This document shows, piece by piece, positions 18,150-27,492 of a stretch of DNA of 33,481 nucleotides (its first letter is position 1; every line of letters begins with the position of its first letter). The stretch is from an uncultured Alphaproteobacteria bacterium. GTDB lineage: Bacteria > Pseudomonadota > Alphaproteobacteria > Methylaequorales > Methylaequoraceae. Under the pieces are notes generated by a model. It saw nothing but the letters and a program-made list of their open reading frames with translations, searched no databases and was not told where the DNA came from. The stretch covers positions 1 through 33,481 of the forward strand of contig CABZAL010000010.1 in the NCBI GenBank assembly GCA_902523675.1. The letters are read 5' to 3'. The position numbers and the translations under genes were made by a program.

Positions 18150-18959
18150 TTAGCCTATAAGTCTTTTTACAGTATCAACTTCTGATTGGAGTATTTTAGA
18201 AAATCCACTAAAAGCATGCTGAGTTCTAAGCATCGTAACTAATTCATCAGTAATATCAGTGTTTGATTTTTCAAGAGCACCCGGAAGAATCTTTCCTAAT
18301 GACCTCTCTTTAGCAAATCCTTCAATTGGTTCACCACTTTCTCCTGTTTCAACAAACCTTGCATTCCCAACATTTTGCAACCCATGTTCATTAACGAAAT
18401 CTGCTAATAAAATTTTTCCAACTATTCTTGTATCATCTAAGCCATAAGTTGCCTGAATTGTACCACTATCATCTACACGAATTTCAGATATTATTTTAGG
18501 ATCTCCAGTATTATTCACAAGTGATACAGGAACATTTATTGGTTGTTTTCCTTCTCCAAGCATAGGAAGACCATCTGTATTTACAATATTTCCTAACTGA
18601 TCTATTTGAAATGATCCGTCTCGAGTATAACTTAAATTCTCATTTTCTCTTATGAGAGCATTTTTACTAATTGGTTCACCTAATATAAAAAAACCTTCTC
18701 CCATAATTGCGAGGTCTAAACTTCCACCGGTTTGTTGAAATGAGCCCTGAGAAAACGATTGTCTTGGTTTAATGTTTTTGACACCCATTCCAGTAGCTAT
18801 TTCTGTTGAATTATTATGTTGGGAAAAATACATATCTTCGAACTGAGCTTCGCTTCTTTTGAAACCATTTGTAGAAGCATTTGCTATATTATTTGATATT
18901 ACTGCTATATCTTTATTAGCTGAATCAATGCCAGTTCTTATAATTGAAAACATACTCAT
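18150..18959 (-). CDS. Short FlgE-like (FlgE/FlgF/FlgG family) flagellar hook/rod protein
   Basis: SIIRTGIDSANKDIAVISNNIANASTNGFKRSEAQFEDMYFS ... LDLAIMGEGFFILGE ... PGALEKSNTDITDELVTMLRTQHAFSGFSKIL; 269 aa. Confidence 0.85.
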   Translation of the reverse strand: MSMFSIIRTGIDSANKDIAVISNNIANASTNGFKRSEAQFEDMYFSQHNNSTEIATGMGVKNIKPRQSFSQGSFQQTGGSLDLAIMGEGFFILGEPISKNALIRENENLSYTRDGSFQIDQLGNIVNTDGLPMLGEGKQPINVPVSLVNNTGDPKIISEIRVDDSGTIQATYGLDDTRIVGKILLADFVNEHGLQNVGNARFVETGESGEPIEGFAKERSLGKILPGALEKSNTDITDELVTMLRTQHAFSGFSKILQSEVDTVKRLIG

Positions 18960-18970
18960 AAATTTTTTAC

Positions 18971-18986
18971 AGCAAAATATATGCCA
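18971..18986 (-). promoter_or_regulatory. Sigma-54 promoter for the short FlgE-like gene
   Basis: Minus strand TGGCAT-ATATT-TTGCT; GG-N10-GC exact; predicted TSS ~18960, next to the ATG. Confidence 0.78.
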
Positions 18987-19031
18987 ATTTGTTTATTGTA
19001 ATATACAACAAATTTAGTATTATGTAACCAC

Positions 19032-19107
19032 GGGCGGATAGCTCAGCTGGGAGAGCAATTGCTCGACACGCAATAGGTCGCAGGTTCGATCCCTGTTCCG
19101 CCCACCA
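19032..19107 (+). tRNA. tRNA-Val(GAC), CCA encoded
   Basis: Full cloverleaf: GGGCGGA/TCCGCCC acceptor, GCTC/GAGC D stem, ATTGC/GCAAT anticodon stem with loop TCGACAC, GCAGG/CCTGT T stem with TTCGATC loop, CCA. Confidence 0.95.
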
Positions 19108-19177
19108 AACTAAAAAAATTATATCATATTTTATTTGTTTTAATTTTAATGTTATTGATACGTATAGATTCAAAATA

Positions 19178-20266
19178 ATGACTAGAAGAAAATTTTTAAA
19201 AAATACAATTAAAAATGTAACAATTGGTGCAGTTGTTGGTTCAACTATCGCTTTCCCGAATATAATTAGATCTAAAACAAAACATACTTGGGTAGCTGTA
19301 TCAGCTTTTGATAAAGCAGGTATCCTTGGTAGGTCTTTTCAAAAAATTTGTGACGAAATCACCCGAATTTCCAAAGGTGAACTTACAATAAGACTATTTC
19401 ATGCCAATGAATTAGTTGGCGCATTTGAGTCTTTTGATGTAGTCCAAAGTGGAACCTGTCAACTGGGGTTTGGATCGCCTTATTATTGGACTGGTAAGTC
19501 ACCAGCAATTGCTTTTTTATCAGGCATTCCTTTTGGATTAAATTCTCAGGAGATGAGTGCTTGGTTTTATTTTGGAACAGGCATGAAATTAGCTGATAAA
19601 ATTTACAATGAATTTAATTTAAAATTTTTTCCCGCAGGTAACACAGGAAATCAAATGGGAGGGTGGTTTAACAAAAGAATATTAGAAGTAAATGATTTTA
19701 AAGGATTAAAATTTAGAATGCCAGGTTTAGGAGGGGAGGTATTAAAAAGCTATGGAACTAACGTAGTCTTATTACCTGGGAGTGATGTTGTTCCAGCAAT
19801 AACTTCAGGTACTATAGATGGAACTGAGTGGATAGGCCCTGCAGCAGATTTAGGTAAAGGTCTTCACAAAATTTGCAAATATTATTATTATCCTGGTTGG
19901 CATGAACCAGGTACATGCTTGGAGGCATTTATTAACCTTAAAGCTTGGAATAAGATAGACTCAGATCTCAAACGATTAGTCGAGATGGCCTGTAAAAAAT
20001 CAAATGCTGAAATAGCAGCAGAATTTTTCGCTCGAAATTGCTTTGCAATAAAAAAACTTAGAGAGGAATTTAATGTAAATTTTTCAAGGTTTTCAGACTT
20101 AACTTTAAAACTTTTAAAAAGGGCTTCTGACGAGGTTTTGTTAGATTACGCTTCAAAAGATAATTTTTCAAAGGAATTACACAATGAAATTTTAAAATTC
20201 AGAAAAGAAGCAATGTTTTGGTCAAATTATTCTGAAAAAGATTATCTGGCTGCCAGAAATATGTAA
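19178..20266 (+). CDS. TRAP transporter solute-binding protein (DctP/TakP-like), Tat-type signal
   Basis: MTRRKFLKNTIKNVTIGAVVGSTIAFP; IPFGLNSQEMSAWFYFGTG, GNTGNQMGGWFNKRI, DGTEWIGPAADLG, YYYPGWHEPGT motifs typical of 2-oxoacid (TakP-like) binding proteins. Confidence 0.85.
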   Translation: MTRRKFLKNTIKNVTIGAVVGSTIAFPNIIRSKTKHTWVAVSAFDKAGILGRSFQKICDEITRISKGELTIRLFHANELVGAFESFDVVQSGTCQLGFGSPYYWTGKSPAIAFLSGIPFGLNSQEMSAWFYFGTGMKLADKIYNEFNLKFFPAGNTGNQMGGWFNKRILEVNDFKGLKFRMPGLGGEVLKSYGTNVVLLPGSDVVPAITSGTIDGTEWIGPAADLGKGLHKICKYYYYPGWHEPGTCLEAFINLKAWNKIDSDLKRLVEMACKKSNAEIAAEFFARNCFAIKKLREEFNVNFSRFSDLTLKLLKRASDEVLLDYASKDNFSKELHNEILKFRKEAMFWSNYSEKDYLAARNM

Positions 20267-20268
20267 AT

Positions 20269-21648
20269 TTATAATAGGTCTGGAAGCCACTTAACAATAA
20301 TCGGAAATTTAAATAAAATTATCATTAATATTATTTGTAAAAAAATAAATGGAATAACCCCCCTGTAGATTTCCTCTGTTCTTATTGTTTCCTTTGCTAC
20401 TCCACGTAAATAAAATAAGGCAAAGCCAAATGGTGGTGTTAAAAAGCTTGTTTGTATATTAACGGCTATAATTATACCAAGCCATACAGGGTCGAATCCT
20501 AGTGAAATTAAAGCTGGAGCTATAATAGGAATTATTACAAATATAATTTCTAAAAAATCTAAAAAAAAACCTAAAAAGAATATTGTTATCATTACTAGAA
20601 ATAATGAAAAATTCGGGCCTCCAGGAATATTCGTTAAAAAGTCTTCTACCAACCTATCGCCACCATATCCACGGAAAACTAGGGAGAAAAGTGATGCTCC
20701 AATCAAAATGAAGAAAACCATAGAAGTTATTTTCATGCTTTCGTCCGCTACTCGTTTTAAATTTTTAAAATTTAGTTTATTTTGGTAAAAAGAAATTAAA
20801 GTGGCACCAACTGCTCCTAAAGCTGCAGATTCTGAAGGTGTTGCTATTCCAAAAAGAATTGAACCTAAAACAAGTAGAATTAGAAATAATGGGGCAATTA
20901 TTAATTTAAATATTGTATAATTATTTATCTTATGATTTTCTTTATTAGGCAAAGCAGGTATTTGTTTAGGAAAAAATTTAGAATAAATAAAAATCCATGT
21001 AGCATACAAAAAAACTAAGATAAATCCAGGCAAAATTGCTCCTGAGAATAAATCAATGCTACTTACAGGATCAGGAGCTAAATCACCTTTGATTTGAGAT
21101 GCTTGTTCATTAGATCCTTGTAAAATATCTGCAAGTAAAACTAACACAATGGATGGGGGTATTATTTGTCCAAGTGTACCACTAGCACAAATTATTCCAG
21201 TTGAGATCTTATTATTATAACCCCATTTTTGCATTAAAGGTAGTGATAAAACACCCATAGTAACAACTGTTGCACCAACTATTCCTGTCGAAGCAGCCAT
21301 TAACATACCTACAAATAAAGTTGCATAGGCCAATCCACCTTTTTTATTTCCAAGAATTTTTGTTAGGTAAATAAGTAAAGAGTCAATTATTTTAGATTCT
21401 TTCATCATAACTCCCATAAAAATAAATAATGGTACTGCTATTAAAGACTCATTAGTTAAAATACTGAATATTCTGTTTGGTAATACTCCAAGTAAAACTA
21501 TTGGAAAAAAATCAAACATATAACCTAAAAATGCAAACATAATAGATGTGCCTGCCAGTGTTAAGGCAACTGGAAAGCCAAGAAGTAAAAAGAAAGCTAA
21601 AGCTATGAATAAATAAATTGGGATATATTCAACATCAAATATTACCAT
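20269..21648 (-). CDS. dctM: TRAP transporter large permease DctM
   Basis: Multi-TM; GTLGQIIPPSIVLVLLADILQ, ATPSESAALGAVGA, PPFGFALFYLRGVA. Confidence 0.92.
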   Translation of the reverse strand: MVIFDVEYIPIYLFIALAFFLLLGFPVALTLAGTSIMFAFLGYMFDFFPIVLLGVLPNRIFSILTNESLIAVPLFIFMGVMMKESKIIDSLLIYLTKILGNKKGGLAYATLFVGMLMAASTGIVGATVVTMGVLSLPLMQKWGYNNKISTGIICASGTLGQIIPPSIVLVLLADILQGSNEQASQIKGDLAPDPVSSIDLFSGAILPGFILVFLYATWIFIYSKFFPKQIPALPNKENHKINNYTIFKLIIAPLFLILLVLGSILFGIATPSESAALGAVGATLISFYQNKLNFKNLKRVADESMKITSMVFFILIGASLFSLVFRGYGGDRLVEDFLTNIPGGPNFSLFLVMITIFFLGFFLDFLEIIFVIIPIIAPALISLGFDPVWLGIIIAVNIQTSFLTPPFGFALFYLRGVAKETIRTEEIYRGVIPFIFLQIILMIILFKFPIIVKWLPDLL

Positions 21649-22139
21649 TTTTTGTCCTTAAAAATTTTAAAAATTAAGTTTACAACTTGAAAAAAAACAG
21701 CAATGCCCATAAAAAAAATGAAAAATTTTAAAATAAAAAGGTTAGATAATCCCCCAATTTCTTTAGAGGTTTCATTTAACAGATAAGATCTTAAGAAATA
21801 ACTTAATCCATTGTTAAGGATAATGAAACAAAATGGTAGACCAAAAAAAATTAATCCAAAAAGATTGATTATTTTTTTATATTTAACTGAGGCATTTCGA
21901 TAAATTAGATCAATTCTTACATGCTCATTTTGTTTCAAAGTATATGATATGCCCAGCAAAATTATAATGGCATGAGTCCAAATGTACAAATCTTGCAACC
22001 AAGTGAAACCAATTGAAAACAAATATCTTAAAATTACTGACGTAAATATTAAAAATATTAAAACAAAAATCAATAAACCTGATAATTTGCCAATAATATC
22101 TGTAACTTCATCAATTTTATTTTTTTTATTTTTATTCAT
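21642..22139 (-). CDS. dctQ: TRAP transporter small permease DctQ
   Basis: Four-TM protein with WLQDLYIWTHAIIILLGISYTLKQNEHVRIDLIY; 7-nt overlap with dctM. Confidence 0.9.
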   Translation of the reverse strand: MNKNKKNKIDEVTDIIGKLSGLLIFVLIFLIFTSVILRYLFSIGFTWLQDLYIWTHAIIILLGISYTLKQNEHVRIDLIYRNASVKYKKIINLFGLIFFGLPFCFIILNNGLSYFLRSYLLNETSKEIGGLSNLFILKFFIFFMGIAVFFQVVNLIFKIFKDKKW

Positions 22140-22213
22140 AAAAGTTGTAAGATAATTTGACTTTTAAATTAAATAAACTAAAACGTATACTATAACATAA
22201 GTTAGTAAAGTAT

Positions 22214-22339
22214 ATGAAAGTTTTAAGATCAATTAAATCTGCTAAATTACGTCATAGAGATTGTAGAGTAGTTAAAAGAAGAGGAAGGCTTTACGTAATT
22301 AATAAAACAGATTCAAGATTTAAAGCTAGGCAAGGTTAG
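22214..22339 (+). CDS. rpmJ: 50S ribosomal protein L36 (type B, Zn-independent)
   Basis: Not in the ORF track. [41 protein letters not shown], 41 aa; stop overlaps the convergent pyk stop. Confidence 0.95.
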   Translation: MKVLRSIKSAKLRHRDCRVVKRRGRLYVINKTDSRFKARQG

Positions 22340-23751
22340 TTTATTTTAGCAATTCTCAAATTATTCGTTGATCCAGACACACCGATCGGCGCACCAGCAG
22401 TGATAACGACGCTGTCACCTTTTTTTACAATACCCTCTTTTTTTGCAAGTTTACAAGCGTTCTCAATCATTCCAGAAAAACTTTTTGGTTCATGTGCATG
22501 AATTGTGTGGACCCCCCAGATCATTGCTAATTGTCTAGATGTTAGTCTCTCTGGAGATAGGCCAATTATGGGAACTGACGGTCGTTCTCTTGAAGCTCTT
22601 TTGGCTGTAGTTCCTGAACGTGTATAAGTAAAAATTGCCTTAGCTGATACTGTTTTTACTACATGTGAAGCAGCTGAACTAATTGCATCAGAAGTTGTTT
22701 CCTCTAGTGAAACTTGTTTTGACTCAATAAGTTGTCGGTAAGATGTATCAGATTCAACACCTCTTATTATTCTGTCCATAATTTTTACTGATTCTATTGG
22801 ATACTTACCAGCAGCAGTTTCAGCTGATAACATTAAGCAATCTGCGCTATCGTAAACGGCGGTGGCTATATCTGATGCTTCAGCTCTAGTTGGTGAGGGG
22901 GCATTGATCATTGAATCGAGCATTTGCGTGGCAACAACAACTGGTTTGCCGTGATTTATGGACGCTTGCACTAGTTTTTTTTGAATAATCGGTACTTCTT
23001 CTGGTGGCATTTCAACTCCAAGATCACCCCTTGCAACCATTGCTGCATCAGAAAATTTTAAAATTTCATCCATATTCTGTATGGCTAGAGGTTTTTCAAA
23101 TTTTGACATTATACCTGTTTGACCTTTAATAATTTTTCTTAACTTAATCAAATCTTTGGATTTTTGTACAAATGACAAAGCTATATAATCAAGACTTAAG
23201 TCCAACGCTAATTCAAGGTCTTTGAAATCTTTTTTTGTCAGAGGAGAAAGTTTAACAAAAGTTTTGGGTAAATTGACTCCTTTATTATTTGAAATTTTTC
23301 CACCAGTGAGGATTTCGGTTTCAATTTTCTCATTATTTGATTTTGTAACGTTTAACTTAATTTTACCATCATCAATTAAGATTTCAGTATTATGTTGAAC
23401 AGATTTGAAGATTTCCGGATGAGGTAAAAAAACTCTTTTTTCGTTTCCTAGTTCTGATTTTAAATCAAGAATAAATCTTTCACCCTCTTTTAATAAATGA
23501 AAAGACTTTTTGAAATTGCCTATTCTTAACTTTGGTCCTTGCAAATCACCTAGAATCGCTATTGGTCTTCCAATTCTTTTTTCGTATTGTCTTATATGAA
23601 AGACTCTTTTTCTATGTTCGTAATGATTGCTGTGACTAAAATTCAGCCTAAATATATCAGCACCAGATTTAAATAGTGAGTGGATCTTTGAAGGAGATGA
23701 GGAAGAGGGGCCTAAAGTTGCAATTATTTTTGTATTTCTATCTCTGAGCAT
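22336..23751 (-). CDS. pyk: Pyruvate kinase
   Basis: [63 protein letters not shown]. Confidence 0.97.
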   Translation of the reverse strand: MLRDRNTKIIATLGPSSSSPSKIHSLFKSGADIFRLNFSHSNHYEHRKRVFHIRQYEKRIGRPIAILGDLQGPKLRIGNFKKSFHLLKEGERFILDLKSELGNEKRVFLPHPEIFKSVQHNTEILIDDGKIKLNVTKSNNEKIETEILTGGKISNNKGVNLPKTFVKLSPLTKKDFKDLELALDLSLDYIALSFVQKSKDLIKLRKIIKGQTGIMSKFEKPLAIQNMDEILKFSDAAMVARGDLGVEMPPEEVPIIQKKLVQASINHGKPVVVATQMLDSMINAPSPTRAEASDIATAVYDSADCLMLSAETAAGKYPIESVKIMDRIIRGVESDTSYRQLIESKQVSLEETTSDAISSAASHVVKTVSAKAIFTYTRSGTTAKRASRERPSVPIIGLSPERLTSRQLAMIWGVHTIHAHEPKSFSGMIENACKLAKKEGIVKKGDSVVITAGAPIGVSGSTNNLRIAKIN

Positions 23752-23795
23752 TATGTCTTATAGTATAATTCTGAAGGCTACCAAATAATAAAAAA

Positions 23796-24548
23796 ATGAA
23801 AAAAAACATTAAACAAGTATTTTCTTATTATGATTTTAGTAATGAAAAATCTGAAGGTAACAATTTCTTTTTTATTTGTGACCATGCATCCAATTATATT
23901 CCTAAAAGATATAATAACCTAGGACTTTCTAAAAGGCATTTAAAATCTCACATTTCATGGGATTTAGGAGCAAAACATTTAACTTTTATGCTTGCTAAAC
24001 TAACAAAATCAGCATGTTTTTTAGGAAATTTTTCTAGATTACTAATAGATCCTAATAGAAAGCTTGAAGATAAAGATTTGATTTGCAGTTCTTCATTTGG
24101 AATAAATATTCCGTCTAATTTATATCTAACAGAAGAGGAAAAAAAGAAAAGAATTAGAAAATTTTATGAGGTTTATCACCAAAACCTTGAAAAAGAACTT
24201 AAAAATAAATTGATCTTGAATAAAAAATTAAAATTACTCTCAATTCATTCATTTACCAAATCGGGAGAGAATTTTAATCGTCCAACAGAAGTTGGTTTGC
24301 TATGGAATAAGGATATTTCTTTAATGTTACCAATTAAAAAGGGTTTAATAAAAAAAAAAATAAATGTTGGGTGTAATAAACCTTATTCGGGATTTTTTTT
24401 AAATTACACTCTGGATGAACATGGAAAAAAAAATAATATTAGAAATTTATGTATAGAAATTAGAAACGATTTGATTTGTGATAAAAAAGGGATTAATAAA
24501 TGGTCTAAGACTATTTTTAAACAAATTAATAAAATAAAGAATATTTAA
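23796..24548 (+). CDS. N-formylglutamate amidohydrolase family protein
   Basis: FICDHASNYIPKRYNNLGL, HISWDLGAKHLT, LLIDPNRKLEDKDLI, IHSFTKS, IEIRNDLI motifs. Confidence 0.85.
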   Translation: MKKNIKQVFSYYDFSNEKSEGNNFFFICDHASNYIPKRYNNLGLSKRHLKSHISWDLGAKHLTFMLAKLTKSACFLGNFSRLLIDPNRKLEDKDLICSSSFGINIPSNLYLTEEEKKKRIRKFYEVYHQNLEKELKNKLILNKKLKLLSIHSFTKSGENFNRPTEVGLLWNKDISLMLPIKKGLIKKKINVGCNKPYSGFFLNYTLDEHGKKNNIRNLCIEIRNDLICDKKGINKWSKTIFKQINKIKNI

Positions 24549-24549
24549 A

Positions 24550-24804
24550 ATGAAAAATGAAAAAAAAATTCAAATAGAAGCCGCTGCTTTTAGAAGACTG
24601 ATTGAACATCTACAAAAAAACCACAACGTGCAAAATATTGATCTAATGAATCTCGCTGGGTTTTGTAGAAATTGTTTATCAAAATGGATAGCAGAAGAAT
24701 CAATCAACCTTAAATCTGAAATTGACTATGAAAATTGTCGTGAAAAAGTTTACGGTATGCCATATGAGCTTTGGAAAAAAAAATACCAAAAACCTATTGA
24801 TTGA
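24550..24804 (+). CDS. DUF1244 family protein
   Basis: EAAAFRRLIEHLQKNHNVQNIDLMNLAGFCRNCLSKWIAEE...YGMPYELWKKKYQ. Confidence 0.88.
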   Translation: MKNEKKIQIEAAAFRRLIEHLQKNHNVQNIDLMNLAGFCRNCLSKWIAEESINLKSEIDYENCREKVYGMPYELWKKKYQKPID

Positions 24805-24805
24805 T

Positions 24806-25777
24806 ATGAAAATTATATTAACTGGTGCTGCTGGCTTCATTGGATTTCACACAACTAAATTTTTATGTAGAAAAAATATTGTTGTCGGTATTGATAATTT
24901 AAATAATTACTATGACGTAAAACTAAAAAAAAATAGACTAAAAAAACTCAAAGAATTAAAAAATTTTAAATTTATTCAATCAGATATCCAGGACTTAAAA
25001 TTAAAGAAAAAATTAAATTATCTAAATGAACAAAAAAAATTTAATTGCATAATAAATTTAGCTGCACAGGCTGGGGTTAGACACTCTTTTAAAGATCCTT
25101 ACTCTTATATAAACTCTAACATTCTTGGTCAACTTAATATGTTGGAGATTGCAAAATCGTTAAAAATTAAAAGATTTATATATGCAAGTTCTTCATCAGT
25201 TTATGGTGGTAACAAACAACTTCCTTTTTCAGTAAAACAAAGAGTGGACCAACCGGTTTCGTTGTATGCTGCCACTAAAAAGTCAACTGAATTAATATCA
25301 GAATGTTATGCAAAGTTATATGATATAAATGCTATTGGGCTTCGTTTTTTTACAGTTTATGGACCTTGGGGAAGACCCGATATGGCAACCTATATTTTTA
25401 CAAAGAAAATTTTAGAGAAAAAAAAAATCGATATATATAACCATGGAAGAATGAAAAGAGATTTTACGTATATTGACGATATTGTTAAGGGTATTTGTGG
25501 TGCTGTTAATTTTAAAATCGAAAAAAAAAAATTTCACAAAATCTATAACTTGGGAAATAATAAATCTGAGAAATTAATGGATTTTATTGAAACAATTGAA
25601 AACAATCTTGGCATTATCTCAGATAAAAACTTTTTGCCTTTGCAGCCAGGAGATGTAAAAGAAACTTATGCTGAAATCTCTGAAAGTAGAAAAGATTTAA
25701 ATTTTCATCCAAATATTTCGATTAAAGATGGAATACCAAAATTTATAAAATGGTATAAGGAATATTACAAACTATAA
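24806..25777 (+). CDS. NAD-dependent epimerase, UDP-glucuronate 4-epimerase-like
   Basis: MKIILTGAAGFIGFHTTKFL (start at 24806 after the DUF1244 stop), YASSSSVYGG, SLYAATKKSTE, FTVYGPWGRPDMA. Confidence 0.88.
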   Translation: MKIILTGAAGFIGFHTTKFLCRKNIVVGIDNLNNYYDVKLKKNRLKKLKELKNFKFIQSDIQDLKLKKKLNYLNEQKKFNCIINLAAQAGVRHSFKDPYSYINSNILGQLNMLEIAKSLKIKRFIYASSSSVYGGNKQLPFSVKQRVDQPVSLYAATKKSTELISECYAKLYDINAIGLRFFTVYGPWGRPDMATYIFTKKILEKKKIDIYNHGRMKRDFTYIDDIVKGICGAVNFKIEKKKFHKIYNLGNNKSEKLMDFIETIENNLGIISDKNFLPLQPGDVKETYAEISESRKDLNFHPNISIKDGIPKFIKWYKEYYKL

Positions 25778-25778
25778 C

Positions 25779-27455
25779 TTAATATAATTCGTCTATTATT
25801 TTTTTGTATCTTTTCAACACAGCTTGTCTTTTTATTTTTAGTGTATTTGTAAGAAGACCATTTTCGTAAGTAAATGGATTTTGTATTATTGCATATTTTC
25901 TAATCTTTTCAGGTATATTCAATTTTTTGTTTGTACTATCAACTATTCGACTTACAGCATCATTTGTAATCTTTTTTTGAAGAGTTAAAACAGCAACAAT
26001 AAAACTTTTATTATCACCGAAAACAACAGCTTGATTAATATCTAAGTTTTCTGTTAACAAATTTTCTATTTTTGTTGGTGAAATGTTTTCACCACCTGAA
26101 GTCACTATTAAATCTTTTTTTCTTCCAATAATTTTTAATCTACCTAGATCGTCAATCAAACCAAGATCTCCAGTGTGCAACCATTTGTTCCTCAAAGTTT
26201 TTTTAGTTAATTCATAATTATTCCAATAACCCATCATAACATTTGGTCCTTTTACAAGAATTTCATTATCTCTAGATATTTTAACTGTAACATCCTTGAC
26301 AGGTTTTCCTACAGTTGAAACATCATTGGTCTTAAAATCATTACAACTAATCAATGGACCAGATTCAGTTTGACCATAACCTTGTAAAATATTTACTCCA
26401 AGATTAATAAAAAATTGTCCTATCTCAGGACTTAAAGCAGCGCCTCCTGAAACAAAGGTTTTTAATTTTCCCCCAAAAATTTTTCTTATTTTTTTTTTTA
26501 ATAAGAAAGCTACCAAACTTCTAAATAAAATATCTCTAGTATTTAATTTTTTTGTTCTATATAAAATAGGCAACTTTGAAAAACAAAATTTAATTAGAAA
26601 ATTGGAATTTTGGATTTTTCTAAATATTTTTTTGTAAATGTTTTCATACAGTCTTGGCACAGCTGTCATAATAGTTGGTTTTATTTCAAGAAAATTTTTA
26701 TTAATTTTATCTAAACTTTCACAGTAGTAAATCTCTGCTCCAATGCTTAATGGAAAATATAGTCCAGCCATTCTTTCATATGAGTGTGATAATGGAAGGA
26801 ATGAGAGGAATCTTTCATTTGAGAAATTAAAATCTTTTAAAAGTTCATACGCTGCAAAACAATTATGTACAATTGTTGAATGTGACAACATTACTCCTTT
26901 AGGATATCCGCTTGTTCCCGAAGTGTAGATAATTGTTGAAAGATCTGAGCCTTTAATATTTTTATCAAAATTAAAATCATCTTTTTTTTTAATAATATCT
27001 CCAAATGTCAAAAAATCTTTTGAAGTTTTATCAATAAGGACTATTTTTTTTTTAAAAAGTTTGAATGTTTTTTGGTTTTTTTTGAAAAGATTTAAGCTTT
27101 CTAAAACAATAATCTTTGGTTTACAATCTTTAAGTATAAAATTATTGTCATTTTCGTTATTAGTAGAAAAACATGGAACTGTAACAGCACCAATTGACAT
27201 AATAGCCATATCAAATATAAACCATTCCGGCCTATTTTCGGATATTAACAAAACTCTGTCACTTTTATTTACTTTTTTTTTTAATAGAAAAGATGCAATT
27301 TTTGAAATTTTTTTTTTAATATCAACATAAGAATTACCAACCCACTTATTTTTAATTTTTGAGTATAAGAATTTTTTATTTGGATTTTTCGATTCTTGTT
27401 CTATAAAAAACTCACAGAGATTTGAAATTTTTTTATATTTTATTATATTATTCAT
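25779..27455 (-). CDS. Long-chain acyl-CoA synthetase (AMP-dependent ligase, FadD15-like)
   Basis: STIIYTSGTSGYPKGVMLSH, GYGQTESGP, WLHTGDLGLIDDLGRLKIIGRKKDLIVTSGGENISP. Confidence 0.92.
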   Translation of the reverse strand: MNNIIKYKKISNLCEFFIEQESKNPNKKFLYSKIKNKWVGNSYVDIKKKISKIASFLLKKKVNKSDRVLLISENRPEWFIFDMAIMSIGAVTVPCFSTNNENDNNFILKDCKPKIIVLESLNLFKKNQKTFKLFKKKIVLIDKTSKDFLTFGDIIKKKDDFNFDKNIKGSDLSTIIYTSGTSGYPKGVMLSHSTIVHNCFAAYELLKDFNFSNERFLSFLPLSHSYERMAGLYFPLSIGAEIYYCESLDKINKNFLEIKPTIMTAVPRLYENIYKKIFRKIQNSNFLIKFCFSKLPILYRTKKLNTRDILFRSLVAFLLKKKIRKIFGGKLKTFVSGGAALSPEIGQFFINLGVNILQGYGQTESGPLISCNDFKTNDVSTVGKPVKDVTVKISRDNEILVKGPNVMMGYWNNYELTKKTLRNKWLHTGDLGLIDDLGRLKIIGRKKDLIVTSGGENISPTKIENLLTENLDINQAVVFGDNKSFIVAVLTLQKKITNDAVSRIVDSTNKKLNIPEKIRKYAIIQNPFTYENGLLTNTLKIKRQAVLKRYKKIIDELY

Positions 27456-27492
27456 TTAACTCTTAATTATATCTAAATAACTTATATTATCT

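Noticed and set aside
18996-19008. Palindrome TTGTA-ATA-TACAA between the FlgE-like promoter and tRNA-Val
   Set aside because: Five-base arms in AT-rich DNA are expected by chance; no second copy noted.
18967-19173. 68-aa minus-strand ORF (..WWAEQGSNLRPIACRAIALPAELSARG..)
   Set aside because: It is the antisense translation of the tRNA-Val gene, a well-known spurious ORF type.
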